DNA from: Rhizobium sp. R711
GTDB lineage: Bacteria > Pseudomonadota > Alphaproteobacteria > Rhizobiales > Rhizobiaceae
Assembly: GCF_002211365.1 (NCBI RefSeq)
Contig: NZ_LOKZ01000011.1
Coordinates: 28,945 to 92,944 of the forward strand
Length of the DNA stretch: 64,000 bases
Reading direction: 5' to 3'
Positions 7,175-15,170 of this stretch are shown piece after piece; position 1 is the stretch's first letter, and each line of letters begins with the position of its first letter. Below the pieces are notes generated by a model that saw only the letters and a list, made by a program, of their open reading frames with translations, was not told the origin of the DNA and made no database searches. The position numbers were made by a program, and so were the translations under genes.

Positions 7175-8548
7175 TTAGTGGTTTCCGCCGTGGCCGCCGC
7201 CCTGGTTGCCGCCACTCTCGTTGCCGCCGCCCTGGTTGCCGCCGCCCTCGTTGCCACCACCCTGATTGCCGCCGCCCTCGTTGCCGCCACCCTGGTTGCC
7301 GCCACCCTGGTTGCCGCCGCCCTGGTTGCCGCCGCCCTCGTTGCCGCCACCCTGATTGCCGCCACCCTGGTTGCCGCCACCCTCATTGCCGCCACCCTGG
7401 TTGCCGCCACCCTGATTGCCACCACCCTGATTGCCGCCGCCCTGGTTGCCGCCACCCTGATTGCCGCCACCCTGGTTGCCGCCACCCTGATTGCCGCCGC
7501 CCTGGTTGCCACCACCCTGATTGCCGCCGCCCTGGTTGCCGCCACCCTGATTGCCGCCACCCTGGTTGCCGCCACCCTGATTGCCGCCGCCCTGGTTGCC
7601 GCCACCCTGGTTGCCGCCACCCTGGTTGCCGCCGCCCTGGTTGCCGCCACCCTGGTTGCCGCCGCCCTGGTTGCCGCCACCCTGATTGCCGCCGCCCTGG
7701 TTGCCGCCACCCTGGTTGCCGCCACCCTGGTTGCCGCCGCCCTGGTTGCCGCCACCCTGGTTGCCGCCGCCCTGGTTGCCGCCGCCGTGGTTGCCACCAC
7801 CGTGGTTGCCACCACCGTGGTTGCCACCACCGTGGTTGCCACCGCCGTGGTTGCCACCACCGTGGTTGCCGCCGCCGTGGTTGCCGCCACCGCCGTGGTT
7901 GCCACCACCGTGGTTGCCGCCGCCGCCGTGGTTGCCACCACCGTGGTTGCCGCCGCCGTGGTTGCCACCACCGTGGTTGCCGCCGCCGTGGTTGCCGCCA
8001 CCTTCGTTACCGCCACCCTGGTTGCCGCCGCCTTCGGTACCGCCACCCTGGTTGCCGCCGCCTTCGTTACCGCCACCCTGATTGCCGCCGCTTTCGGTAC
8101 CGCCACCCTGGTTGCCGCCGCCTTCGGTACCGCCACCCTGGTTGCCGCCGCCTTCGTTACCGCCACCCTGATTGCCGCCGCCTTCGGTACCGCCACCCTG
8201 GTTGCCGCCACCCTGGTTGCTCCCACCCTGGTTGCTGCCGTCTCCGCGGCTGCTGCTATTGCCTGTACTGCTGGTCGTGCCGTTGTTGCTGCCACTGCCA
8301 GAACCGCTTCCCCCTCCGCCTGAGGAGTTGCGTGCTGCGCGCGTGCCGCTCGCGAATTGGTCGCTGTGGTGATCCGGATCGGCGAACTTATTGACTTTGA
8401 TGGACGCAACCGGGCCGCATAATCTTGCTTCGATTGTGCCTGGCTTTACCGTCCGACAATTGACCCGTTGGCTCTGTGCGCTGGCAAGGCTTGTTCCCGC
8501 AAGAAGAAACACCATGCCGGCAGAAATTATCAGCAATTCTTTACGCAT
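7175..8548 (-). CDS. Secreted Gly-Asn-Gln pentapeptide-repeat protein
   Basis: The 457-residue product has a Sec signal peptide (LLIISAGMVFLLAGTSLASA, cleavage about residue 24), a non-repetitive segment to about residue 75 with two cysteines (NCRTV, RLCGP), a Gly/Ser/Asn linker, and then about 70 copies of a five-residue unit GGGN(Q/E/H). The units are zoned: mixed GGGNQ/GGGTE/GGGNE first, a block rich in GGGNH, then a long uniform GGGNQ block, and a His-ending tail. The minus strand is chosen because only it gives a signal peptide and a ribosome site (GGGAGTGAG before 8548). No enzyme domain is present. It is divergent from the transglutaminase-fold gene at 8750. A structural, matrix, metal-binding or adhesive role is conceivable, not shown. 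Confidence 0.8.
   Translation of the reverse strand: MRKELLIISAGMVFLLAGTSLASAQSQRVNCRTVKPGTIEARLCGPVASIKVNKFADPDHHSDQFASGTRAARNSSGGGGSGSGSGSNNGTTSSTGNSSSRGDGSNQGGSNQGGGNQGGGTEGGGNQGGGNEGGGNQGGGTEGGGNQGGGTESGGNQGGGNEGGGNQGGGTEGGGNQGGGNEGGGNHGGGNHGGGNHGGGNHGGGNHGGGGNHGGGNHGGGGNHGGGNHGGGNHGGGNHGGGNHGGGNHGGGNHGGGNQGGGNQGGGNQGGGNQGGGNQGGGNQGGGNQGGGNQGGGNQGGGNQGGGNQGGGNQGGGNQGGGNQGGGNQGGGNQGGGNQGGGNQGGGNQGGGNQGGGNQGGGNQGGGNQGGGNQGGGNQGGGNQGGGNEGGGNQGGGNQGGGNEGGGNQGGGNQGGGNQGGGNEGGGNQGGGNEGGGNQGGGNESGGNQGGGHGGNH
7190..8235 (-). repeat. 15-bp tandem repeat array encoding GGGNX
   Basis: About 70 tandem copies of a 15-bp unit (plus-strand form TTGCCGCCACCCTGG and variants) lie head to tail. Variants cluster: CCGTGG (His codon on the minus strand) dominates about 7785-8000, CTTCG/CTCG (Glu) occurs near both ends, and CCTGG/CCTGA (Gln) fills most of the rest. 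Two units in the His block carry an extra Gly codon. The unit is a multiple of three, so long antisense frames are also open. Copy number probably changes by slippage or recombination. Confidence 0.9.
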
Positions 8549-8749
8549 AGTTACTCACTCCCACAGTTAACAGAGCGTTAACGTCGAGATTTATACAGCG
8601 CTAATAAAGTAAAAAGAAGAATAACTTTCGAAAACCGAGCATAGAACGTTAGTATATGGTTAACCTTTAAAATATAAAATTCTAATTAAGCGCAACAGCT
8701 TAAAAGTGTATAATTAACCGTCCAATACTCAGCCGAAAGGATGTTTTCG

Positions 8750-9337
8750 ATGCGGGCCTTGGCAGCTTTCGCAGCGTTCACACTTGTTTTCACAGCGTTT
8801 GCTGGTGAGAGCTATGCAGGGTCCACCCTTCGCGCATCACGCTCGATCGGAGCGCCGATTGGCTTTCCCTCGGCATGCGCGCGCTATGCCTGGCTTTGCC
8901 ATGGCGGCGGCGGTCACGAGATGACCGACGAAGAGGCTATGCCTTTGCTTCAAAAGGTGAATCGGCAGGTCAACGCCGGCGTCGCACCAGCGACGGACGC
9001 ACAGACATCAGGAAAATCCGAGTACTGGTCGCTACCCGTTAACAACAAAGGCGACTGCGAAGATTATGCTCTGCTGAAACTGAAAACGCTGCTCGGCGCC
9101 GGCTTTGCGTCGAACAAATTGGCGCTTTCCGTCGTCATCGACCGCGGCGGCAACAACCATGTCGTCCTGCTGGCGCGGCTGAGGTCCGGCGACTATGTCC
9201 TTGACAATCTGGCAGGAAAAGTAAAACCTTGGGAAAGCACAGGATATACTTTCTTGGCGAGCCAGAACTTTAAAAATAGGAGTGCCTGGCAAGTAACGCT
9301 GGCCGGCCCGAGGGCGGGCCAATTTTCCGGAACGTGA
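8750..9337 (+). CDS. Transglutaminase-like cysteine peptidase, BTLCP family (DUF920)
   Basis: The 195-residue precursor has a signal peptide (cleavage near SYA|GS) and one transglutaminase-fold domain. The catalytic triad is visible: Cys in GDCEDYALLKLKTL, His in GGNNHVVLLARL and Asp in DYVLDNLAG. BTLCP proteins are periplasmic; the best-known relative, LapG, clips a biofilm adhesin under c-di-GMP control. ATG 8750 is preferred over the ATG at 8741 because the GAAAGG ribosome site would abut the latter. The gene is divergent from the Gln-rich repeat protein over a 200-base AT-rich spacer, which makes that protein a candidate substrate. Peptidase versus cross-linking activity cannot be told from the sequence. 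Confidence 0.9.
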   Translation: MRALAAFAAFTLVFTAFAGESYAGSTLRASRSIGAPIGFPSACARYAWLCHGGGGHEMTDEEAMPLLQKVNRQVNAGVAPATDAQTSGKSEYWSLPVNNKGDCEDYALLKLKTLLGAGFASNKLALSVVIDRGGNNHVVLLARLRSGDYVLDNLAGKVKPWESTGYTFLASQNFKNRSAWQVTLAGPRAGQFSGT

Positions 9338-9401
9338 GAGCACCGGTCGCAACTCATCATTTGTCCTGTCGGACACGCGCCTTCACGCGACGAAGCAAGG
9401 C

Positions 9402-9662
9402 CTAATGGACCGACGGGTCCTCTTCTTCCAGAAAAGTTCTGATCCCTTCGCGAGCGACCGTCGCCAGAAACTCGTCAAACGCCTCGCGATCAGTAGCAAA
9501 AGGCTCCTCCCATTCGATGAGGTCCTCGTGCTGAGTCACCACTTCCATTTTCCAGTCACCATTCGTGCCGGCCGGGCGGAAGATATCGACGAGTACCGTC
9601 ACGCCATCATCGGTAAATTCACCAGCGAGGTCGGAATGCTCCAGCTTCGGCTTCTTCGCCAT
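9402..9662 (-). CDS. Conserved hypothetical acidic protein, 86 residues
   Basis: An acidic, soluble 86-residue protein with no signal or membrane segment. The start at 9662 was chosen as the first Met followed by plausible coding (MAKKPKLEHSDLAGEF); the longer frame to 9749 runs through non-coding sequence. The pattern of a short beta-rich front (VTVLVDIFRPAG, DWKMEVVTQHEDLIEW) followed by an acidic helix (AFDEFLATVAREGIRTFLEE) looks like a folded small domain. No family recognised. Confidence 0.6.
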   Translation of the reverse strand: MAKKPKLEHSDLAGEFTDDGVTVLVDIFRPAGTNGDWKMEVVTQHEDLIEWEEPFATDREAFDEFLATVAREGIRTFLEEEDPSVH

Positions 9663-10268
9663 TCTCAAATCCGATCCGTGATTTCGACGAGCAGTGTACG
9701 CGGCAACGATGACACGCTTGCAGGCCACTATCGTGCATAGCGTAAGCAACAGAGAAAGACCCGAAGCCGAAGTTTATGAGAAGTTCCACAGAAGAAAATG
9801 TGTCATTTGACTGGTAGCGAAGCCCGTTCAACGCATCTCCGGGATCACGCTGCGCCGTGTCGCTTCTACGTGAGGCCATGCGCAACCTCTTAGCATTCTC
9901 CTCCCAAAGGATGCGGGTGGCCTGGCGGTCGTGCTAAGACTCCGCAATATCCAGGCAACCCGTCGACCGCTTGTGAACCGAGGTTTTAGCTTCCCTTGAT
10001 GCAGGCGCCATCGATTCCGGCTTGGCTCGATCTTGACTTTGCAAATACTCGTCGTCCACCTTCAGCAGCGGCTAATTCAAGGGAGAAGATTGGTGGCGGA
10101 ACGTTCGGTCTGTATCGGGTGGGATTCCCGCGAAGACATCGCCTACCCAGTGAAGGGCGTCACATCAACGACGCCCCTTGGCTCAAGAACTGGCCGGATG
10201 TCGCGTACACCCCAAGGCGGCTCGACAAGCCGCTCGCGATCAATCCTCAGTTCGTGACGGTATAAGCA
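9663..10268. other. Intergenic stretch without a supportable gene
   Basis: About 600 bases between the small acidic protein gene and the acyltransferase gene. Short frames are open in several phases (for example 9996-10265 plus) but they overlap each other, lack ribosome sites and show no protein-like composition. I see no terminator, RNA gene or repeat here. Confidence 0.5.
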
Positions 10269-10790
10269 GTGAACCTTGGCAAACTCGTCAAATTCTACGC
10301 GATTTTCTGCGGCGGGCGCCTCACGATCGGAGCGAAACCCAAAATGCTTTATTGGCCGCGCTTCAGGTGGCGGAGAGGAACAATAGCGATTGGCGACCGT
10401 GTCTCGATGCGCTACGGCGTCGTGATTGATGCCCAGAGCGGACGCGTCGAGATCGGCAACAATGTTTCGCTCAACGACTTTACGGTCCTGCTCGGCCACG
10501 GGGGCATCCGCATTGGAAACGGCGTACGGATCGCAGCTCAGTGCGCTATTGTTTCTTTCGAGCACGGCTTCGATGATCCGGTGACCCCCATAAAGGATCA
10601 GCCGCTACGGAAAGCACCGGTCGTGATCGAGGATGACGTCTGGATCGGCGCCGGTGCAAAGATATTGGCCGGCGCCCATATTGGTCGCGGTTGTGTGATC
10701 GGAGCCAATAGCGTCGTCAGGGGAACCACGGTTCCAGACGGCATCTATGTCGGCGCGCCGGCTCGGCTGATCAGACTTCGCGGACGTTGA
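10269..10790 (+). CDS. Left-handed beta-helix acyltransferase (WbbJ/maltose O-acetyltransferase type)
   Basis: The 173-residue protein consists of hexapeptide repeats of a left-handed beta-helix (IGDRVS, IGNNVS, IGNGVR, IGAGAK, IGRGCV, IGANSV), with the catalytic His probably in FEHGFDDP and a C-terminal capped end YVGAPARLIRLRGR, as in sugar O-acetyltransferases of the WbbJ/LacA class. It probably acetylates a nucleotide sugar or polysaccharide unit using acetyl-CoA. GTG 10269 is the likely start. It is convergent with, and only 5 bases from, the next gene, a possible surface-glycan enzyme. Confidence 0.85.
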   Translation: MNLGKLVKFYAIFCGGRLTIGAKPKMLYWPRFRWRRGTIAIGDRVSMRYGVVIDAQSGRVEIGNNVSLNDFTVLLGHGGIRIGNGVRIAAQCAIVSFEHGFDDPVTPIKDQPLRKAPVVIEDDVWIGAGAKILAGAHIGRGCVIGANSVVRGTTVPDGIYVGAPARLIRLRGR

Positions 10791-10795
10791 AGTCC

Positions 10796-11533
10796 TTAGG
10801 TCCCCCGAGGAGGCCAAAGTGCCAGCTTCGTCGACTGAGCGACATGCGGGTCGGCCGTGAAGATCGGAAGCCTTTGCTCACTGAATATCTGAAGCGCTTG
10901 CAGATCGGTTTCCTGATGCATGCGAAAAAGGTTGAGCGAATTGTATTGGTGCCCCTTCGAGAGCGGATCGATGCCGGTGAGAATCACATTCGCCGCGCCG
11001 CTGGCGAGTGCCAGGGCCGCGCCAACGACGCCATTGGACCATTTCGCCTCGCCCTCCAATTCCAGGTTCAGTCTCCCTGTCATCTTATGCATCAGGGCGA
11101 TGCGCTCATGACGGCTGATCAGCCTCAATTCGTCATAGCGATAGTCGAAGGCATGAAGTCCTCTTACCAGCCGTTCGAGCTCGTGCCGCCAATTGAGAAC
11201 GCAAAGCAGTCCTGTTTTCTTATGCTCGAGCACTTTACGAACTTCGACCGCGGCCGGATTGAGCCCTTCAATCTGATTGAACTGCATCAATGTCACGTCG
11301 GGCGCTTGGGGCAACCAACCCTGGGCCGCCACCTGGGAGGCGTTTATCGTCAATACGCGAAACGAATCGTTCCAGCCTTGTGGCTTCGTGGAAAAGGGCG
11401 CAGAGCCGGCAACAACGACGGTTTTTCCGAGAAAGAGGCCGTCCAACTTCGGAACGCGCGGAGCAGCCAAGCGATATCTTAACCAGCGATTCCAATAACG
11501 CTTAGCGCGTATCAGCTCTTCGAAGTACGACAT
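10796..11533 (-). CDS. Conserved protein with Rossmann-like fold, possibly DUF115/sialyltransferase-like
   Basis: A 245-residue cytoplasmic protein. The segment KTVVVAGSAPFSTKPQGW is a glycine-containing nucleotide-binding turn, followed by VLTINASQV and, later, GVVGAALALASGAANVILTG and IDPLSKGHQY. This order resembles the DUF115/MptE and GT42 sialyltransferase-like groups, in which the last motif lies at a donor pocket. I cannot confirm the family without a profile search. The start at 11533 is set by a GGGAGGGG ribosome site; the upstream open frame encodes a hydrophobic stretch without a start. Convergent with the acyltransferase, so surface polysaccharide modification is a reasonable guess. 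Confidence 0.65.
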   Translation of the reverse strand: MSYFEELIRAKRYWNRWLRYRLAAPRVPKLDGLFLGKTVVVAGSAPFSTKPQGWNDSFRVLTINASQVAAQGWLPQAPDVTLMQFNQIEGLNPAAVEVRKVLEHKKTGLLCVLNWRHELERLVRGLHAFDYRYDELRLISRHERIALMHKMTGRLNLELEGEAKWSNGVVGAALALASGAANVILTGIDPLSKGHQYNSLNLFRMHQETDLQALQIFSEQRLPIFTADPHVAQSTKLALWPPRGT

Positions 11534-11900
11534 GCCCTGCTGTCCCCTCCCTGGCGCTTTTCCCGGTCTGTAAAACTCAACGATGATCACGATCGCGAAA
11601 TACAATGCCGTCGCAAGAACAAGCACTGGGCCCAGCCTGAGCGTGCAGCCGCCGTCTTGCACTCGTTGCGAGTGTAATGGCGGGTTGGCTATTGCGCAAG
11701 GAGCGCCTCACAAACGTAGCCACAGCGTTTCCATAGACGCCGCTGGCGAATATCGCTATTTCACCACGTGCTCGGGTCGGAGCGGGCTTTTTCAATGACC
11801 GTCTTGGGAATCAGTCGTACAATGTGCTGTTGGACCCGATGCACGGGACGGTCCGACCAAGAGCGTCCACGCGCTCTTGGCGTTACGAGGGAACGCCACC
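11534..11900. other. Intergenic stretch, nothing recognised
   Basis: About 370 bases between divergent genes. It must hold promoters for both directions, but I could not pick convincing -35/-10 pairs, and see no RNA gene or repeat. Confidence 0.4.
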
Positions 11901-12128
11901 ATGCAATTCCCTACGTTCACATTGGAGAATGGAGAAGTTGAAGTCCTCACGTCCGTCATCCAAGCCTGGTGCCAAGCAAACCAAATAGACCCGGAAAGCG
12001 AGTGCGCTCGGGCGGTAATCGTCACGGCACTTGACCTGATCGAAGCCGGTTTCCGGACACGTGAGAGCCTATCAATCGCGCTTGCCAATGCCTTAGCGCC
12101 TGATGCCTTTAACATCAGTGGCGAGTAG
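11901..12128 (+). CDS. Small orphan protein, 75 residues
   Basis: A soluble 75-residue protein starting at ATG 11901 behind GAGGGAACGCC. It is mostly helical (VEVLTSVIQAWCQANQI, ARAVIVTALDLIEAGF, RESLSIALANALAP). The composition and clean ribosome site suggest a real gene of the small rhizobial orphan type, resembling DUF982-like helical proteins only in length. It precedes the IS481 remnant and lies just outside the tRNA-bounded island. Function unknown. Confidence 0.55.
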   Translation: MQFPTFTLENGEVEVLTSVIQAWCQANQIDPESECARAVIVTALDLIEAGFRTRESLSIALANALAPDAFNISGE

Positions 12129-12295
12129 CGGAGTGAGCGTATCTCCCTAGGGCTGCGCCTCGAAGGTAAAGCGTACACCTTCTTCGAGCAACTTGGCGTG
12201 GGTCTCGGGCCCCAGTTTACGGGACCGGCCAAAGTCCGTGTCAAAATTCCGAGAATTTGCGTCCGGTTGCACTAACGATCGGCGGCGGCAGTTCA

Positions 12296-12396
12296 CTATA
12301 TCGATTTGGAGCAGAGGACCTTCAAACCATCGACAACCCGTACGGCACGAGCTTGTCACCATGTCTTAGAGGCAAACTGTTACTTATGTCTTCGGT
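12296..12396 (+). mobile_element. IS481-family remnant, 3' end only
   Basis: About 100 bases match the end of the IS481-type transposase fragment at 17004-17110 in opposite orientation: both carry TCGA..TGGAGCAGAGGACCTT, CAAACCATCGACAACCCG, GGCACGAGCTTGTCACC and the terminal block with ATGTCTTAGAGG and TGTTAC.TATGTCT. This copy has at least two single-base deletions relative to the other, so it cannot encode the transposase tail. Sequence upstream of 12296 does not match. Confidence 0.75.
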
Positions 12397-12413
12397 GAGG
12401 ACAAAGAGACGAG

Positions 12414-12425
12414 TGGTAGCGGAGG
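12414..12425 (+). repeat. 12-bp direct repeat of the tRNA 3' end (possible attachment site)
   Basis: TGGTAGCGGAGG here is identical to 17421-17432, which is the complement of the last 12 bases of the CAU tRNA gene including its CCA. The repeats are in the same orientation and 5007 bases apart. This is the arrangement left by integration at a tRNA 3' end, though 12 bp is at the short end for such sites. Confidence 0.45.
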
Positions 12426-12580
12426 TCCGTTGTGGTCACGACAGCCGACAGGGTGAACGGACCGAGATCAGCTTAGGAACATGGCAAATTGCGTTGAAAC
12501 GAGCTATCGCTAATTATCTGAAGACAAGGCGGAAATGTGCTCCTGAGCCAGCGAACGCCGTCGTCGGAAACGGGAGTCAA

Positions 12581-12599
12581 CGCCCCGTCGACCGGGGCG
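12581..12599 (-). terminator. Hairpin after the ParB-like pseudogene
   Basis: CGCCCCG and CGGGGCG pair around a 5-base loop, 20 bases beyond the stop of the minus-strand ParB-like gene. There is no good T-run, so termination is uncertain. Confidence 0.35.
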
Positions 12600-12618
12600 C
12601 TTCGCCGTCACGCAATCG

Positions 12619-13474
12619 CTAAGCGGCTCGCACTACGGGCTGCCGAGGCTTCTTGCACTTCCTGAACCACGTAATCGCCAACGCCCTCCAGAACTGAACC
12701 TTATGGGTAGCCGCGAATAGCTTGGCCTCGTCCTCCGCTGTAAACAACAGATCGACTATGGAATCGGTCACGTCTTCCGGAGTGATTTTGTCGCAATACT
12801 CGGGATCGGTCATCAGCAGTTCGACAGCCTTGATCTGAGGTGCTGTCAGCGGCCCGCGTTCCGCGTTGGCAAGCACCTCAGGGATTTCGCGAGCAACGAT
12901 CGGGCCGCGTCTGTTGATGAGCGCTTCTACCTGCTTGATGGCTATCGTCTGTCGTGTGCCGGTACCCGTGTATGCGTTCGTCGTCTTCAGAACTTTGACG
13001 TTCGCCCGAGAGCAAACCAATTCCAAGGTTTGCGCATCCTCGTCGGCTGCGGCCAACGCCGCCTGGTGCAGCTGAAGAGTGGTTACACCAACGCGGTCGA
13101 TGTTCTGACCTATGAACGCCTTCGCTTGGGCAACAGTGTCATCCGCCTCGACGATCATCACCGGGATCATGCGCACGTGTGGATTTGACGCAGCGGCTAT
13201 CGCCGTGTGCTGGCCATCTAGTACCTTCAGTATCGTTTTTCCGTCGCACTCGGCGTACGCGCAGATCGGCGGCTTAAACTTCGCCCAATCGAACCCCTCG
13301 ATTATTCTCCGGATTTGGCGCATCCCCCTTCTCACCAACGTTTCGTTGATAGGCCGGGTCGACATGGAGTGTCGTTGGATCGACCACCTCACAGATAGGC
13401 ATCCCAGTTTCCGGTGATTTTGGCGTTAAGCCGGCAACACTGATTGGCGCAATCGGTCTGATATTGTCCTGCAT
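12619..13474 (-). pseudogene. ParB-like nuclease-domain protein (DUF6551-like), frameshifted
   Basis: Two overlapping minus-strand frames together encode one protein of about 285 residues. The first, from ATG 13474, gives the N-terminal part through ICEVVDPTTLHVDPAYQRN; the second gives RRGMRQIRRIIEGFDWAKFK, KTILKVLDGQHTAIAA and the helical C-terminal part. The VLDGQHT motif after a VDPAYQR-type opening is characteristic of ParB/Srx-fold proteins found on phages and islands. Removing one base from the run of five C at 13324-13328 restores a continuous frame (VGEKG then MRQIRR). The gene may be dead, or the run may be a sequencing error. These proteins probably act on or bind nucleic acid; function not established. 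Confidence 0.75.
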
Positions 13475-13710
13475 GGTTCTCCCTCGTGATGAGAGGAGCT
13501 TCGGAGAGGTAACGGCCGAAAGATATGCGACTTGCGGGGTAGCGTTTCGCAATCGCTAAGGTCCACAGGTAGCCGCACTGTTTTGGCGCAGGCAGTGGAT
13601 AAGCTTCGAGTGCAATCACACCCGAAGGCTGTGTTAACGATGTACCAACATGCAATTTGACGTAGCAGAAATTTCTGCGATGCTCGCCCCGGGCAATTAA
13701 GGGGTCTACT

Positions 13711-14144
13711 GTGAAAATGACTGTTTGGGCTCGGCGCATCAACGCCGCAGCGATTTCGCTCGCGCTGGCGAGCTGCACTACGACACAAGCTGAATTCAAC
13801 AAGAAACCATCCGCGGTCAGCAAGGCGCACTCTGCAAGACGGTGCTCGAAACACAAGACCCACTGTTCCAGCAGCAGCTCGTAACCGAGCTAAATAGGCG
13901 AGGCCTCAGTATTCCTGAATGTCAGCAGATGGTTCTGCAGCAGAAGCAAGCAGCTGCGGCGCTGGTGGCCGTTGCACTCGTCGGAACGGCTGTAGCCGTC
14001 TGCGCAAACGGCAACTGCGGGGGCGGCAATTATTACGCCCCACCATCCTACTACAGAGGGAATTGCCAGTACGACTGGCAGTATGATTCAGCCGGCCACC
14101 GCTGCGGCCATCGAAGCGCTTGGTCGCGACCAGGCGGGTCGTGA
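13711..14144 (+). pseudogene. Predicted lipoprotein, probably frameshifted
   Basis: GTG 13711 (or ATG 13717) behind AAGGGG starts a short lipoprotein-like frame: a basic N-terminus, a hydrophobic stretch and the lipobox LALASC. That frame stops after about 57 codons. A second frame overlapping from about 13812 continues as ALCKTVLETQDPLFQQQL, then a hydrophobic AAAALVAVALVGTAVAV segment and a Gly/Tyr-rich tail (NGNCGGGNYYAPPSYY). The two parts together make a sensible small envelope lipoprotein, so I infer a single gene with a one- or two-base shift between about 13800 and 13830. It could instead be two unrelated frames. Located in the decayed island. Confidence 0.45.
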
Positions 14145-14273
14145 TTTTCGAACTGCAAGGAAGCCACGCCGGTTGACGCGGCTTGCGAACATCGCCATCT
14201 GTCATGATGCCCGGGCGGGGGCAGATTTCCAAACCATCGACATGCGGCGGTCGATCCTTACGAGGAGACGCTC

Positions 14274-14501
14274 ATGCGATTCATCAATTCAAATTGGAAC
14301 CCCGGCTGCATTCACTACGTCCCGCACCACGTGGACATCGTGGCCAAGTGCCATGCCTGCGGAGCGGAACGCCGGTTCGATCGTGGCAGTCTGCCACCAA
14401 GCTTGCGGCACGCCTATATCGACGAAATCCAACCTCGGCTAAAGTGTCAGACGTGCGGTGCGAAGGGCGGAGAGATGATGTTCGGGAGCGTGGAGGAGTA
14501 G
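14274..14501 (+). CDS. Small zinc-ribbon protein, 75 residues
   Basis: A 75-residue protein behind a clear GAGGAGA ribosome site. Two CxxC pairs, KCHACGAERRF (residues 25-35) and KCQTCGAKGG (57-66), should bind one zinc ion; the rest is polar. Such small zinc ribbons are common on phages and islands and often act as nucleic-acid-binding accessory proteins. The gene is intact, unlike its neighbours, and is followed 6 bases later by the DUF982 gene, so the pair is probably co-transcribed. Confidence 0.75.
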   Translation: MRFINSNWNPGCIHYVPHHVDIVAKCHACGAERRFDRGSLPPSLRHAYIDEIQPRLKCQTCGAKGGEMMFGSVEE

Positions 14502-14507
14502 CGTGCC

Positions 14508-14822
14508 GTGCCGGCACCTACAGACATGCTGATCAGAGCGCTCGGGATAGCGATCGACGTTCGCCCCGGTGTCTATCGCGTGGTGACCACCGTCGAGGGC
14601 ATGGCCGAGATTCTGACGCAGCGATGGCCGGAGGAGCAGCAGGGAGACGCGTGGCGGGGAGCCCTTGAGGCTTGCCTGAGAGCATTGGAAACGCAGACCA
14701 ATGCAGAGGCGGCACGGGCAGCCTTCATCATGGCGGCCAAAGATGCTGGCATCCCCGTTAACGGGAATCCGGAACTGTTCGAGCCTCCCCCAAGGCGAGA
14801 GAGGCCGAAGAAGCGGCGCTGA
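14508..14822 (+). CDS. DUF982 family protein
   Basis: The 104-residue protein shows the DUF982 pattern: a front beta part (DVRPGVYRVVTTVEGMAEIL), a Trp-Pro (QRWPEE), then two helices (WRGALEACLRALETQTNAE and ARAAFIMAAKDAGIPV). DUF982 proteins are almost confined to Rhizobiales, often in many copies on plasmids and islands, and have no known function. The C-terminal tail is basic and Pro/Arg-rich (PPPRRERPKKRR). GTG 14508 or ATG 14526 may start it. Confidence 0.75.
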   Translation: MPAPTDMLIRALGIAIDVRPGVYRVVTTVEGMAEILTQRWPEEQQGDAWRGALEACLRALETQTNAEAARAAFIMAAKDAGIPVNGNPELFEPPPRRERPKKRR

Positions 14823-15170
14823 AGCGTAAAAAAAGGCCGGGGCGAACCGCACCGACCTTCCTCACATCGCCATTCACACCAGTGCCAGTACATCCGTGGT
14901 CAAAAGCGGAAAGCAATTTCGACATTTGCGAGCGGCAGACGTTTTCCAGCGCTCATCAGCAATGCCGATGGGGCCGATATAGACGCTTCTTGCCCTGACC
15001 GCAACCTCAATCTTTAGTTTTGTTAACAATCTCGAATAAAAATAAAACTTGCATGAATTCGATTGCGCGCGGAGGGCAGGTCGTGCATGGTCCACCGGCC
15101 AGCAGCCTATGATACGGGCGCTGCTGCCTTAGGGCTGAAGGCCCTGCCCCAAATGCGAAGGAGGACCGAG
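14823..15170. other. Intergenic stretch with an imperfect hairpin
   Basis: About 350 bases. Just after the DUF982 stop, AAGGCCGGGGC and GCACCGACCTT form an imperfect hairpin with two mismatches (14834-14860), resembling a weak terminator. The right part is AT-rich and probably holds the promoter of the next gene. No gene is visible. Confidence 0.4.

Noticed and set aside
7190..8235. CRISPR array
   Set aside because: The repeats are contiguous 15-bp units without spacers, are coding, and no cas gene is in the window.
7166..8323. 385-codon plus-strand frame rich in Ala/Val/Leu/Thr across the repeat array
   Set aside because: It is open only because the 15-bp unit is a multiple of three. It has no ribosome site or unique sequence, whereas the minus strand gives a signal peptide and a start.
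9996..10265. 89-codon plus-strand frame before the acyltransferase
   Set aside because: No ribosome site, composition unlike protein, and a competing overlapping frame of similar length.
10787..11482. 231-codon plus-strand frame following the acyltransferase
   Set aside because: It is antisense to the Rossmann-like gene, which has a clear ribosome site and protein-like motifs.
12124..12132. Second partial copy of the tRNA end (GTAGCGGAG)
   Set aside because: Only 9 bases match and they lie outside the better 12-base match at 12414; chance is a sufficient explanation.
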